64,000 bases of DNA from Caproiciproducens faecalis (GCF_019448085.1 NZ_JAGFNZ010000002.1:372001-436000); one strand, 5' to 3'. Positions 54,091 through 63,237 are shown, counted from the first letter of the stretch. Program-made: numbers and translations. The notes: generated from the letters alone by a model not told the origin.

Positions 54091-55242
54091 TTACGTATAT
54101 GAAATAATTAAAACATTGAGATCGTAAAATACAGTGCTGTCATCTGACAGTGTGGCGGTAAGTATTACGCTATGCCCAATATAAGCATTGTTATTAAGCG
54201 CAGCCAGTTTGCAGGTTGTACCTGTCATATCAGACAATGTTGACATGGCATCTCCGGTGTAATCTTTGTTTTTCACCGACCAAGTCACCGATTTTGTAGT
54301 AATAGCTGTGCCGTTTTCATAAACAACAGCGGTAAATGGCTTTGGATAACCGCCAACTCTTATTTCAGCAGTGTTTTTAAAGGTTATACCTACCGAGTAG
54401 CTTGGCGTTACCGTTCCGGTTATTTTTGTGGATACAGTCACCGCCGCTTGAGAATACCCAGAAACAACAGCGGTAATTGATGCCTCGCCATTGGAAATTC
54501 CGGTTATTAACCCAGTATTGCTGACTGTTGCAATTGCTTCATTGGATGATGTGCAAATAATTTCCGGCAGGGTAGAAACCTGACTGCCTTTATCAGTGAC
54601 AATGAAAATAAGCTGTGTGGTTCCGCCTAAAGTCACCTCAGTTGGCTGTTGATTCGAAACCGTAATTGCATATTGATGGTTGTGCTTATAATAATCGGCA
54701 ATTTCATTCTGCTTATCGTCATCATCTATAAACGCGTCTTTGTCGGCATGAATTATATTGAGACCCTTTTTGCTCCGGTCAACACCACTGACCTTCCAAG
54801 CGTAGCCGAGCTTGATGAACCTTGCATTGATTTCAATTTTGTCGGAATATTCATTGGATGGTACTGTAACCATAATTTCTCCGGCAGCAGTATTGATTAC
54901 TTTTCCATCTTCAACATAAGCACCCACGGAATCAATCATGGAATCAAACTCATGGAGGATTTCGCCGATATACACTTTTATTACAAAATTGCTTTCTCTT
55001 ATTTTGGCTCGATAAGTTTTACTGTTTTCTTCTGGCTGAGAAATGACAATCCACTTTTTGTTCTGATATACGATGATATCTCCGGTTTTAATGGGTACAT
55101 CGGTTCTTAAATATTGATCATCATAATAGCTTGGATTTTCACTTGCGCTGCTTATGATACCAAAATTTTGTACTCCATTAATCGTGATCTGTTGTCCTTT
55201 TTCAAATTGAAAGAAACTCCACAATGTTTCAATACGATTCAT
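54091..55242 (-). CDS. Phage structural protein with Ig-like C-terminal domain
   Basis: The 383-aa protein overlaps the preceding gene by ATGA. The N-terminal 180 residues (NGVQNFGIISSASENPSYYD, DIIVYQNKKWIVISQPEEN) look like a virion structural protein of the head-tail region. Residues 195-275 are a Big_2 Ig-like domain (PTEVTLGGTTQLIFIV, SNEAIATVSNTGLITGISNG). A second beta-rich part follows. It is the last gene of the head operon before xis and int. It may be a head decoration or fibre or a terminal connector component. Confidence 0.75.
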   Translation of the reverse strand: MNRIETLWSFFQFEKGQQITINGVQNFGIISSASENPSYYDDQYLRTDVPIKTGDIIVYQNKKWIVISQPEENSKTYRAKIRESNFVIKVYIGEILHEFDSMIDSVGAYVEDGKVINTAAGEIMVTVPSNEYSDKIEINARFIKLGYAWKVSGVDRSKKGLNIIHADKDAFIDDDDKQNEIADYYKHNHQYAITVSNQQPTEVTLGGTTQLIFIVTDKGSQVSTLPEIICTSSNEAIATVSNTGLITGISNGEASITAVVSGYSQAAVTVSTKITGTVTPSYSVGITFKNTAEIRVGGYPKPFTAVVYENGTAITTKSVTWSVKNKDYTGDAMSTLSDMTGTTCKLAALNNNAYIGHSVILTATLSDDSTVFYDLNVLIISYT

Positions 55243-55511
55243 ATCGCGCCACGCTCACATTCATAGAGCCAAAGTTCTAAATAATCGCTGTAAGGCTTTA
55301 TCTTCATAACTTTATAAAGCTTACTGCCAACCTTTAAATAGGACTTGTTGTCTATTTGCGCAAGTGTTTCACAGAATGCCCTTTTTGTAATTTCAATATC
55401 AATGCCATCCTCAAAAGTCATGGTTTTTTCAAACGGCTGTATGTCCGCATCAGTTGCAGCAATCTGTTGAAAGGAACCATTCAGTATTTGAATCTGTGTA
55501 TCTTTAAACAT
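55239..55511 (-). CDS. Head-closure/head-tail joining protein
   Basis: The 90-aa protein is beta-rich (MFKDTQIQILNGSFQQIAAT, KSYLKVGSKLYKVMKIKPYSDYLELWLYEC). By size and position, after a connector and before a structural protein, it matches the head-closure (SPP1 gp16-like) slot. Its start overlaps the connector gene by eight bases (ATGTTTAA). Confidence 0.65.
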   Translation of the reverse strand: MFKDTQIQILNGSFQQIAATDADIQPFEKTMTFEDGIDIEITKRAFCETLAQIDNKSYLKVGSKLYKVMKIKPYSDYLELWLYECERGAI

Positions 55512-55809
55512 CTGCCACCCCCACTGTTATTTTGGGAACAGGCAGTACTGCCTTAATTGACTCAGGTATACCCAATTCAAATGCAATGCTCTTTTCTCCT
55601 TCGGTTTTCTGTGTGTAACCCTTGCTGTCTCTGTTTTTGTACAGATAAACGGTCAACTCCGCAACCGTATCGTCATAACCCACTAAGGCCGCAACATTGC
55701 AATAAAGCAGAGCCATTTTATTTGCCTGAGTAATATAATGATCCAAAACTTTGTCCTTTGATGTATCTGTGCTATCAATACCGAGCAGCATCTTTACAAG
55801 TTCAAGCAT
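55504..55809 (-). CDS. Phage head-tail connector protein (gp6/gp15 type)
   Basis: The 101-aa protein (LELVKMLLGIDSTDTSKDKVLDHYI, YDDTVAELTVYLYKNRDSKG) is mostly helical and has the opening typical of the DNA-packaging connector family that extends the portal channel. It overlaps the preceding gene by eight bases. Confidence 0.82.
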   Translation of the reverse strand: MLELVKMLLGIDSTDTSKDKVLDHYITQANKMALLYCNVAALVGYDDTVAELTVYLYKNRDSKGYTQKTEGEKSIAFELGIPESIKAVLPVPKITVGVADV

Positions 55810-56062
55810 TTGGTTCCTCCGTTTCTTTCAGCAGTTGATAAAGTTCCTCTTTTTTCATACCGATTCCGTTAAGCCCTTTTGATTTTGCATATTCGGTCAA
55901 TTCTTTATAATTCATTTCATCCAACTCCGGTAAAATGCAATATCCGTTTTCTTCAAACCAAGAAAGAAGGCGGGAGTCCGTTGAGACCCCCACCCCGTTT
56001 ACAAAGTTGATTCCTGCGGATATACCGTTATACTTTTCGTTTTTAGAGTATATCCTCGCCAT
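55802..56062 (-). CDS. Small phage protein with SAP/Rho-N-like motif
   Basis: The 86-aa protein has a C-terminal MNYKELTEYAKSKGLNGIGM and KKEELYQLLKE, a helix-extended-helix motif like SAP or Rho N-terminal nucleic-acid-binding domains. The N terminus carries GISAGINFVNGVGVSTD. It sits between capsid and connector, where small head proteins of this form are common. Confidence 0.75.
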   Translation of the reverse strand: MARIYSKNEKYNGISAGINFVNGVGVSTDSRLLSWFEENGYCILPELDEMNYKELTEYAKSKGLNGIGMKKEELYQLLKETEEPNA

Positions 56063-56076
56063 ATCATATCCTCCGT

Positions 56077-57060
56077 TTATATTACTTTAATATTTCTGAA
56101 TACACCGGCGCTCTTTGTTGCCTTGAGTGCTACCGCAGCGACCATTTCCACTTCTCCGGTTTTCACTGCACCGGAAGTACTGAAGTCAGGGAGCCAAATT
56201 TTCACCAAGTCCTGATTGGCAAGGGAAACAGCGTGGAAGCCGTCAAGAGCCAGTCTTGCAGCATAAAGGTCAGTTAATCCGGTTACTGCATTGGTTCCAT
56301 CGGGTTTTCGGGTATCAACAATGGATACAACCGGATCATTGCTGCCAACCTTTGCACCCAAATCCACAAGCGGGATTCCGTCATAGGCATCTACCTTTCT
56401 ACCGAAAGCATCCTCACTTTGTGTTAAATATCCCGCTCGTCTTGCAACTGACTTAATTTTGGTAATTAGTTTCGAGTTGCCGCCAAGGAATGTGGGCGCT
56501 GCATCAAGGTTGGACAGGAATTCATCCAGCATATCAAGGAACTGCTTGTAATTGGTATCCACCGCAGAAGTGCTTGATAAGTCAATTGTCTTATTCACTG
56601 CATACTCAGTGGTAGAGCCGGTTACCGCCTTATTCAATCCGTCAAACGAATTCACATTGATTGCGGAATCACCATTAATAATGGTATCGTGAAACAGAGC
56701 CTTTGCCGCTTTCACCTTTTGCTGAACCTGTAAATTCACCTCATCGACCAATCCACCGGTATTGGCAACAATCCGGTCTACTGCAAAGGAACCGCCGAAT
56801 GGCTTGAGTTCCACTGTAAACCTGTCTTTTGTAACTTCCTGCGAAGTATATTCCGTGTTAATTGCTCTGAAAGCCGCTGTCGGCTGGGTGATCAATCTCG
56901 TGTAACCATATGTAAGCGTAGCTCCATTGGTGCCGGGTGTTACCGCATTGTCAAACGTGATATTGTCGAGGATATACGAACTCTTTCTGAATTCATCGAT
57001 AACCCCTTTTTGGATATCATCCTGTGCGTTAAGTTTTGCCTGTTGTAATGTTACTGCCAT
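56077..57060 (-). CDS. Major capsid protein
   Basis: The 327-aa protein (VTLQQAKLNAQDDIQKGVID, VTPGTNGATLTYGYTRL, TKDRFTVELKPFGGSFAVDR, FHDTIINGDSAINVNSFDGL) follows the phage coat pattern of the HK97-fold group without a visible protease-dependent delta domain. The start at 57060 is chosen for GGAG at about 11 bases; an earlier ATG at 57069 is too close to it. It is preceded by a scaffold-like gene. Confidence 0.9.
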   Translation of the reverse strand: MAVTLQQAKLNAQDDIQKGVIDEFRKSSYILDNITFDNAVTPGTNGATLTYGYTRLITQPTAAFRAINTEYTSQEVTKDRFTVELKPFGGSFAVDRIVANTGGLVDEVNLQVQQKVKAAKALFHDTIINGDSAINVNSFDGLNKAVTGSTTEYAVNKTIDLSSTSAVDTNYKQFLDMLDEFLSNLDAAPTFLGGNSKLITKIKSVARRAGYLTQSEDAFGRKVDAYDGIPLVDLGAKVGSNDPVVSIVDTRKPDGTNAVTGLTDLYAARLALDGFHAVSLANQDLVKIWLPDFSTSGAVKTGEVEMVAAVALKATKSAGVFRNIKVI

Positions 57061-57084
57061 AATAATCATTTCTCCTTTTCAAAT

Positions 57085-57663
57085 TTAATTGTTGTTTTTC
57101 GTATAGTAATTCTTAAGGGCATCGCCCAAGTTCCTTACTTTTGGCTCCTGCTCCTTACTTTGTGGTGGAATGTAGGAATTGCTCTTGAGCCTTTCTTCCA
57201 CTGCCGATTTCACCGAATCACCGAAAACAGTTTCCAGTCTGCCGATGTTTTCTAGTGTGGATTCTTCATCTTTTCCTAACAGCAAATCGACAATATTAGT
57301 GATTGGGAGCTTTTTTTCAGTTGCAACAGTAAGCGCCTTATTTTTCAGAACTTCACGCTGTTTTTCCTGCTCCATCTTTTCAATTTTGGAATTGAGTTCC
57401 CGAAGCTGTTTTTTCTCTTCATTTTCCTCCGGGTAAAGTTCTGCTATTTTTTTGTCAATTTCCTTTTGCAGATTATTGGCTTTCCAAGTTTCAAGACCTT
57501 TCTGCAAATGCTTGTCCTTAACGGAATCCAGCCACGATTTGCCATCCGACGTTTCCATGAAATTTTGCACCCCTTCAACGGTGATAAGCCCCTGAAGATA
57601 TGCTTTGGTTTCTTCGCTATTTTTGTTTTCATTGAAATACTGTTTTACTTCATCAAGTGTCAT
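57085..57663 (-). CDS. Phage scaffold protein (DUF4355-like)
   Basis: The 192-aa protein starts at 57663 behind AAGGAGGAAAAAATT. It is highly charged and helical (EEKKQLRELNSKIEKMEQEK), with a C-terminal tail (PKVRNLGDALKNYY). Size, charge and position directly before the capsid gene match the DUF4355-type scaffolding proteins of Firmicutes phages. Confidence 0.85.
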   Translation of the reverse strand: MTLDEVKQYFNENKNSEETKAYLQGLITVEGVQNFMETSDGKSWLDSVKDKHLQKGLETWKANNLQKEIDKKIAELYPEENEEKKQLRELNSKIEKMEQEKQREVLKNKALTVATEKKLPITNIVDLLLGKDEESTLENIGRLETVFGDSVKSAVEERLKSNSYIPPQSKEQEPKVRNLGDALKNYYTKNNN

Positions 57664-57750
57664 AATTTTTTCCTCCTTCAAATTTACCCATCCGACTCAA
57701 AATAGAACCGGATACGTTTGGGCAGTTTAACGTCTTACCAAGGACAACTT

Positions 57751-57909
57751 TTATCTGCGCTTATAGCGTGGGCAATCGACCTCTTTGCACCGATAGGATT
57801 GTTTGCAGGGATTGGCACAGCGAGCGCACTTTTTGAAATATTTGATATTGCCTTTTTCATCCATCCAAAACTCCAAATCTGATTTATCAGAATCTCTGAT
57901 TCTTGCCAA
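57751..57909 (-). CDS. Small Cys-rich phage protein
   Basis: A TTG-started 52-codon reading encodes LEFWMDEKGNIKYFKKC, then CARCANPCKQSYRC and VDCPRYKRR. Five Cys in CxxCxxxC-x5-C-x4-C spacing suggest a zinc-binding knuckle. A GGGGG site lies about 12 bases before the TTG. It fills the gap between portal and scaffold genes. The start is less certain than the frame. Confidence 0.6.
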   Translation of the reverse strand: MARIRDSDKSDLEFWMDEKGNIKYFKKCARCANPCKQSYRCKEVDCPRYKRR

Positions 57910-58104
57910 GTAGTATCATCTTCCTTCCCCCTTAAAACGGGCAAATTAATTTTTATGATAAAAGCCGATAAACCCGCATAAATACTAGGCTTATCGGCAA
58001 TTTTGGTAAATTGATATTATTGTGTATTTCATTGTTTTAGGCTATAAAAAAACAGGGGAGGTATAATTACCCTACCCTGCTATGAAAGTGCCTGAAATAT
58101 TGTT

Positions 58105-59412
58105 TTATTGTGTAATCGTCGGTTCTGTATCCGTAGTATTCTCTGCCTTTTGTTTTTGCTCTGCCTGATATTTATTAAGTTCAATTTTAGGACTCTCTAC
58201 AAAGGGCAGCAAAGTAAGGAGTGTTTCCTGCGAGCAGACATTTTCAAGTTTGACAATCACATCTGCAAGCCCTGTCAAATCGGTTGGCAGATTTCTTGTG
58301 AACTTTACGATGACATCCCGGTAATCATAAGTAATACCTTCTTTTTTAGCAATGAAAACAAACAGATTTCTGAGCCGCTCTTTGATTACCCGTTCCATAA
58401 AGGCTTCACGCATGGATACCCGGTTTTCCAGATTGAGCAGTTTATTGCGCAAAGCTAAGGAAGAGGTATTGGCTGCCCAATTCTCATTGAAATTGACCTC
58501 ATCCATCATGTCATAGATTTTACGTTCAATATTTTCTAATTCGTTTTGCACAAAACTGTCATTAATATCTTTGGTGAGCCAAGAAACCTTACCGCCCTTA
58601 GGCACCTGAATAATGCCCATACTTTTCATTTTCAGCAGGTCATCCTCTTCCAGCTTGGCATTCTCTACCACAAGGTAAGCGTTTCGGTGATCCGCAATCT
58701 CGTTCACTAAATCCGAATTAATAGCATTATAGGCATCAAACAAAGAAACCACATCTTCAAATCCGCTTTTGCGATCAGAATTAGCGGGGCAGACAATTAC
58801 CGGTACCCTGCCGAAAATATGAGGATGGCTACCCAAATAGTTCAGATTTTCCCCTGAACTGACTGTGCCCAATGAATCTGCATCACCAATTTCATAATGC
58901 ATAATTTGCGTATCGGTATAAACATCCACATAAAGATTGGAATCAAAAGGCTTCTTAAATTGGTGCAGAGCAAGGATGACATTTCGGTCGGCAGAGCCAT
59001 CCTCTAAGCAATAGCAATTGAGTGGAGTCAACACTGTCCCACAGAATTCACCATCTGTATTGATGTAATCCAGTTCATAACTTTCACCAAAGATTTCCGA
59101 TTGCTTTCTTAGATTGAGATTATGTTCTTTGTCCCAGTGAGAAATGTTGTGGTCAACACAGTCCACCACAGCTTTGTTATCGGTTTTGGATATAAAATTA
59201 ACCGGCTTACCCAAAAGGTACCCGGTTTCGTTATCCACAAACTTTCGTGGGAAGTTGAATATTAATTTTCGGTTGCTGCGGCTGTCCTGCATATCGTAAT
59301 CGTGCAGGATATTATGGTCGCCATCATAATAATGCTTATATTTTAACTTTTGTTTTGCTTGGGTATTTAACTCATCAAGACAAAGCCTGATGAGATCTTC
59401 GTTTACTTCCAA
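58105..59412 (-). CDS. Phage portal protein (SPP1 gp6-like)
   Basis: The 435-aa protein starts at TTG 59412, eight bases after AAAGGAG; the upstream reading to 59466 has no site. It contains KYKHYYDGDHNILHDY, FVDNETGYLLGKPVNF, a long helical stretch (DAYNAINSDLVNEIADHRNAYLV) and the typical end of the SPP1-type portal family. It would form the twelve-subunit ring through which DNA is packaged by the large terminase encoded upstream. Confidence 0.92.
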   Translation of the reverse strand: MEVNEDLIRLCLDELNTQAKQKLKYKHYYDGDHNILHDYDMQDSRSNRKLIFNFPRKFVDNETGYLLGKPVNFISKTDNKAVVDCVDHNISHWDKEHNLNLRKQSEIFGESYELDYINTDGEFCGTVLTPLNCYCLEDGSADRNVILALHQFKKPFDSNLYVDVYTDTQIMHYEIGDADSLGTVSSGENLNYLGSHPHIFGRVPVIVCPANSDRKSGFEDVVSLFDAYNAINSDLVNEIADHRNAYLVVENAKLEEDDLLKMKSMGIIQVPKGGKVSWLTKDINDSFVQNELENIERKIYDMMDEVNFNENWAANTSSLALRNKLLNLENRVSMREAFMERVIKERLRNLFVFIAKKEGITYDYRDVIVKFTRNLPTDLTGLADVIVKLENVCSQETLLTLLPFVESPKIELNKYQAEQKQKAENTTDTEPTITQ

Positions 59413-59440
59413 ATAATCCTCTCCTTTCAAAAATGGGCAG

Positions 59441-59464
59441 AAAAAAGGACTTCCGAAGAAGCCC
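59441..59464 (-). terminator. Terminator after the Fic gene
   Basis: GGGCTTC and GAAGTCC pair around a UUCG tetraloop, followed by TTTTTT on the minus strand. It lies nine bases past the Fic stop and insulates the portal gene. Confidence 0.88.
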
Positions 59465-59472
59465 AATATGAT

Positions 59473-60084
59473 TTAAACTATTTTTTCAGCACACTGAATT
59501 AAACAATGCTGAAGATGTTCCGGTTCAAATACGGATGCAATAGAAGCGTCCAGTAACTCTTGCTTTGAAACTTTGTCCCAATGAATGGCATAACCGTTTT
59601 TGAGTGCTAGTTCTCTAATAAATTCTCGTATTGTTCTTCCGTTCCCTTCTCGAAACGGATGAATGATATTCAATTCTGCCATATAATATGTAAGCTTTTC
59701 AAAAAACAGTTCTTCATCCAACCCAGCTAAGGAATTGTCAGCTTTCAATTTGTAAAAAAGCATCTTTAGTTCCCTGTCTATAGATTGTACCGGGTAAAAT
59801 TTTGTTTGCCCTTTGGATATATTTTCATAGCGGATTCTTCCGGCAAAAGAATAAACATCCCCAAACATAAACTTATGAATACGAAATAAATGAGTTATAC
59901 CAAAGCGTCCTGCAATCGGTTGGTGAGTCAACTCATAGGCTTTTTTAAAAGTAATTTCTTCCTCAGCCATTTTAAGTAATTTTTCATCTTTTATATGCAT
60001 TTTATTGCGTAACACAGGTACATCCTTATAATAGTAAAGCGACCATGTATCAACATAAATTTCATATTTAGAAAACTCACCCAT
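59473..60084 (-). CDS. Fic-domain toxin (AMP-transferase type)
   Basis: The 203-aa protein carries the full Fic motif HPFREGNGRTIR, with the catalytic His and the phosphate-binding loop. Upstream are GRFGITHLFRIHKFMFGDVYSFAG, the helix and flap of the domain. It has no inhibitory helix of its own. Family members transfer AMP or another nucleotide to a target hydroxyl, for example on topoisomerases in bacterial toxins. Its ATG overlaps the stop of the antitoxin gene (TAATG), so the pair is translated together. Confidence 0.93.
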   Translation of the reverse strand: MGEFSKYEIYVDTWSLYYYKDVPVLRNKMHIKDEKLLKMAEEEITFKKAYELTHQPIAGRFGITHLFRIHKFMFGDVYSFAGRIRYENISKGQTKFYPVQSIDRELKMLFYKLKADNSLAGLDEELFFEKLTYYMAELNIIHPFREGNGRTIREFIRELALKNGYAIHWDKVSKQELLDASIASVFEPEHLQHCLIQCAEKIV

Positions 60085-60278
60085 TACCGCTGTGCCATCT
60101 CTCTGTATTTCTTGGTAACAGCCTCTATTTCCTGCTTACATGAAATTCTTCCAGCATCACGCATCCGGCAGTATTTTAATGTTTCCCGACTTGGAGTAAT
60201 CCCCTCTACAGCAAAGGAAGCCATTGTGCTCTTCAAATTTTTTTTGTTTTTATCACTTACTCTTATGCTTTTCTCCAT
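60084..60278 (-). CDS. Fic antitoxin (VbhA-like, class I)
   Basis: The 64-aa protein contains TMASFAVEGITPSRETLKYC, which includes the inhibitory motif SxxxEG used by class I Fic antitoxins to block ATP binding with a Glu. The following helix (GRISCKQEIEAVTKKY) matches the antitoxin fold. AGAGG precedes the start. It has its own consensus-like promoter at 60302. Confidence 0.92.
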   Translation of the reverse strand: MEKSIRVSDKNKKNLKSTMASFAVEGITPSRETLKYCRMRDAGRISCKQEIEAVTKKYREMAQR

Positions 60279-60301
60279 GTCGGCACCTCTTTCTTATCGT
60301 T

Positions 60302-60330
60302 ATTATACTGAAATCTCTTCAATTTATCAA
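60302..60330 (-). promoter_or_regulatory. Promoter of the Fic toxin-antitoxin cassette
   Basis: On the minus strand TTGATA and TATAAT are separated by exactly 17 bases and lie 24 bases before the antitoxin start. Confidence 0.82.
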
Positions 60331-60335
60331 TATTT

Positions 60336-60881
60336 TTACTTAACTTCCGTATATAAAACTGATACATTAAGTTGCTCCGAATTGCATTTGCCCCAGTCAA
60401 TCCAGGTGCTGTTCTCCAAAATGTGCTGAGATGTTTTATGCCTTCCAAATTCATCAATTAATATTGCAACACCACATTTGGCTTTTCTATTTTCAACAAA
60501 GCGGTGAATCCTATCAATATCTATTAAGACTCCACTCCATTCAACAACTGGCAGCTTATGTACGCAAATATCGTCTTTACGCATCTTGGAAGGCTCGAAT
60601 TTAAACTCGATTACAAATTCAGCTTGTGCCTTTCCAATTAATATATCTTTGTCATTGAAGTTGTTTGCAATAACTGCAATATCAACGCTTTTGCTTCTTT
60701 TTTCTCCTGACTCAATTGGGAAGTCATTAAACACTTTATATGGAAGTCTATTATCACCTATGTAATTTTGGATGTACTTTTGAACAGTCCAAACAAAGTC
60801 TCTTTCACAGTAAAAATGGAAATTACAATAGTTTTGCCTTATAGCTTCCAAACAATTTTTATGCACATCCAAGAAATTCAT
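60336..60881 (-). CDS. Putative PD-(D/E)XK nuclease-like protein
   Basis: The 181-aa protein starts at 60881 behind AAGGGGATAACACGA. KSVDIAVIANN followed by AEFVIEFKFEP has the D...ExK spacing of restriction-endonuclease-like folds. The rest (VVEWSGVLIDIDRIHRFVE, KAKCGVAILIDEFGRH) is of mixed structure. It lies directly after the large terminase and before the antitoxin. It may be an accessory nuclease or defence protein. Confidence 0.65.
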   Translation of the reverse strand: MNFLDVHKNCLEAIRQNYCNFHFYCERDFVWTVQKYIQNYIGDNRLPYKVFNDFPIESGEKRSKSVDIAVIANNFNDKDILIGKAQAEFVIEFKFEPSKMRKDDICVHKLPVVEWSGVLIDIDRIHRFVENRKAKCGVAILIDEFGRHKTSQHILENSTWIDWGKCNSEQLNVSVLYTEVK

Positions 60882-60894
60882 TCGTGTTATCCCC

Positions 60895-62493
60895 TTAAAA
60901 TAGCAGCCCTCTATCAAAAAACTTCAAGCTCTGTACACCCTGTACCAATTGTACCGCACCATAAAGGCTGTCCGGTGCGTCATCATGCTTCGCACCTTTG
61001 TTATAATCCTTTACTTGATTATTATACGCCACATTTGCAGGATTGAAAAGAATAAATCCACGCTTGATGTCAGGCTCAAGTGTTATAATTCGCTCATGCT
61101 TCTGCCCTTTGGAATTCACTTCTTCCACCGGGGTAAAAATGCGTTTTTCCCATAGGCTTTCCTCAAATTTTTGTTTCATATAGCTCTGCGCCTGCGTCGC
61201 TTCAAAGCCAACTTTTTCAATAGGGAACTGCTGCAACTTTTCGATGGCAACCTGAAAAAGGTCATCGGGCAGTAGCTTATAAATACTTCCGTCCAGCACA
61301 TACATCTGCCCAGTTTTTTCATGTCTACCAAGTATTGTAATAGCAGAATAGTCGTTGCGCTTTCCGGCTTTGATGGCAGGGTCAACATACATGACTATCT
61401 CCAAATCAGTGTAGTCCGGTAGGCTGTCCCACATAGAAATATTCTGAAAAATATAATCATCAGTGGAACGAGGATCGTTCTGTAATTCCTTGTAAAATGA
61501 CTTATCTCCCATAGACTGCTTTTTGCACATCAGATAATAGTAATCGAGGTATTCATGCCACAAGATTTCAGTACCTTCCAGCATGGCTTCTTTGTTATCC
61601 TCAAAATATGCCTTGGCAGTATTGATGCGATCAAAATCCTTTAAATTGTTATATAGCCGCTCCCATTCACCCCATAAATCATCGCGCTCTGAAAATGATA
61701 GGATTGCTGCTTTTCGAATACTTCTCACCCCGGAGATTTTGCCCTTGAGAAGCTCTGCCATCAGATCTTCCTCATGAAGAACTGTGCCAACCACAAGGAT
61801 GTTTGTTTCTTTTGTGCCAATTGGAATGACAACATCTGTAAAGGTGGATTTCACTTGCTCACGCTTGGTTTCAGATTTTGCGGTATCATCTTTCAGCAGA
61901 TCATCGAGGAGTACAAGCTGAGGGCGGTACTGTTTGAAATGAATACCACGCAGGGAACCATCAATACCACGGATCATAATACAGGCATCAATGCCGCGAC
62001 CTCTTATCCAAATTTCATTGTTGTTCCATCGATTCCCCTTTTCAATGCCGAAGTCTTCAATCAGCAGTTTATTGTTTTCCAGTTCATCCTTAATCATATC
62101 AAGAAATGGCAGTGCAATCTGCTCGGTTGCTGAGATAATTAAGGTAAACTGGGATTTGTTATATAATGTAGAATAGAGCGGAAACAGAAATGAATTGATG
62201 GTACTTTTACCGTGTTCACGAGGTAATCCGAATGCTTCAATCAGCCCACTGTTACCTAGCATATATTTCAGTTCAGAAAACAGTTCCTTATGGAAACTAC
62301 CAAACGGACGGTCAAAGTATTTTGGGAAATAGCATAGAGCAAAAAATTCAATGTCGATTTCACCAAGCAGTTTTCTAAGCTCTGAAAACGAAAATTCCTT
62401 GACCAGCGTTTTCACTTTATCTTCAGAAAAATATTTATCAAGGTATTGCTTCAGTAATTCATTTTCTCTTGTTTGTTCTTCCGTTATTTGCAT
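60895..62493 (-). CDS. Terminase large subunit
   Basis: The 532-aa protein has an ATPase Walker A (GLPREHGKST), a Walker B (LVLLDDL), a coupling motif (VVGTVLHEED) and a C-terminal nuclease domain with Asp residues (YVDPAIKAGKRNDYSA, KHDDAPDSL). AAAGGAGGCTCC precedes the start. It motors DNA into proheads through the portal encoded downstream. No small terminase subunit is visible before it in the window. Confidence 0.95.
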   Translation of the reverse strand: MQITEEQTRENELLKQYLDKYFSEDKVKTLVKEFSFSELRKLLGEIDIEFFALCYFPKYFDRPFGSFHKELFSELKYMLGNSGLIEAFGLPREHGKSTINSFLFPLYSTLYNKSQFTLIISATEQIALPFLDMIKDELENNKLLIEDFGIEKGNRWNNNEIWIRGRGIDACIMIRGIDGSLRGIHFKQYRPQLVLLDDLLKDDTAKSETKREQVKSTFTDVVIPIGTKETNILVVGTVLHEEDLMAELLKGKISGVRSIRKAAILSFSERDDLWGEWERLYNNLKDFDRINTAKAYFEDNKEAMLEGTEILWHEYLDYYYLMCKKQSMGDKSFYKELQNDPRSTDDYIFQNISMWDSLPDYTDLEIVMYVDPAIKAGKRNDYSAITILGRHEKTGQMYVLDGSIYKLLPDDLFQVAIEKLQQFPIEKVGFEATQAQSYMKQKFEESLWEKRIFTPVEEVNSKGQKHERIITLEPDIKRGFILFNPANVAYNNQVKDYNKGAKHDDAPDSLYGAVQLVQGVQSLKFFDRGLLF

Positions 62494-62568
62494 GGAGCCT
62501 CCTTTCCTTATATGTATAATTGTAGTATTATAATGTTTAAAATACTTTTTGCTTTGGAGGGAACTGTT

Positions 62569-63111
62569 TTGAGTAAAGTCCGTACAATAAAGACTATTGA
62601 CGAAGCCATCCTTCTTCGAAATAGTGTTTTGAAATCTGCAGAAATCTCAAAATTAAATATTATTTCTATGATTTCAAATAACAGTGCTCTCGACTTAATG
62701 TATAATCTCAAATTTAAAGAGGTTGGAATCGAGCCATTAGAAAATAAGCCAATCAATCTTATAGAGCAGCTAAATCAAATGTTCACATACTTGGTTTCTA
62801 TTGAAGCTGTTATCTATTTGATGAAGATTTACCCCGGTATGTCTTTCACTCTTAATCTTGGAACTTCATCAGGATATGATGTCGAATCCGTTGATCAAAC
62901 TGTTATTGCTGAGACATTTTCAGCCACATCTCCAAAAAGTAATGGCAAGCTCAAAAAAGATGTCATAAGACTAAATGCAAACGATAACGCTTTACATAAA
63001 TACTCATTTTATTACTCTGACGTTGACTCTCCCGTTTACGTTGAAAATCTAAAACGCGCATTTCCTAATGTAAATATTATTAAGATATCTTTAGATAACC
63101 ATATAAAATAA
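62569..63111 (+). CDS. Putative nuclease-like protein divergent from the terminase
   Basis: The 180-aa protein starts at TTG 62569, eight bases after GGAGG. The C-terminal half holds SGYDVESVDQTVIAETFSA, then SNGKLKKDVIRL, an arrangement of Asp and Ala-Glu residues like that of restriction-nuclease-like proteins but without a clear catalytic Lys. It is the only plus-strand gene in the prophage block, facing away from the terminase. It may be a late-acquired cargo gene. Confidence 0.6.
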   Translation: MSKVRTIKTIDEAILLRNSVLKSAEISKLNIISMISNNSALDLMYNLKFKEVGIEPLENKPINLIEQLNQMFTYLVSIEAVIYLMKIYPGMSFTLNLGTSSGYDVESVDQTVIAETFSATSPKSNGKLKKDVIRLNANDNALHKYSFYYSDVDSPVYVENLKRAFPNVNIIKISLDNHIK

Positions 63112-63237
63112 TTTTGAAAAAATTGTACTGTAAAAATTTTTGGAGCTTCAGCTGTGGGGTTGATTTTTCCACATAGAAGACCCCCTCCCATCAAAAGCGA
63201 CACTGTTTCCAGCATCGCTCAATATATTCTATTCAGT

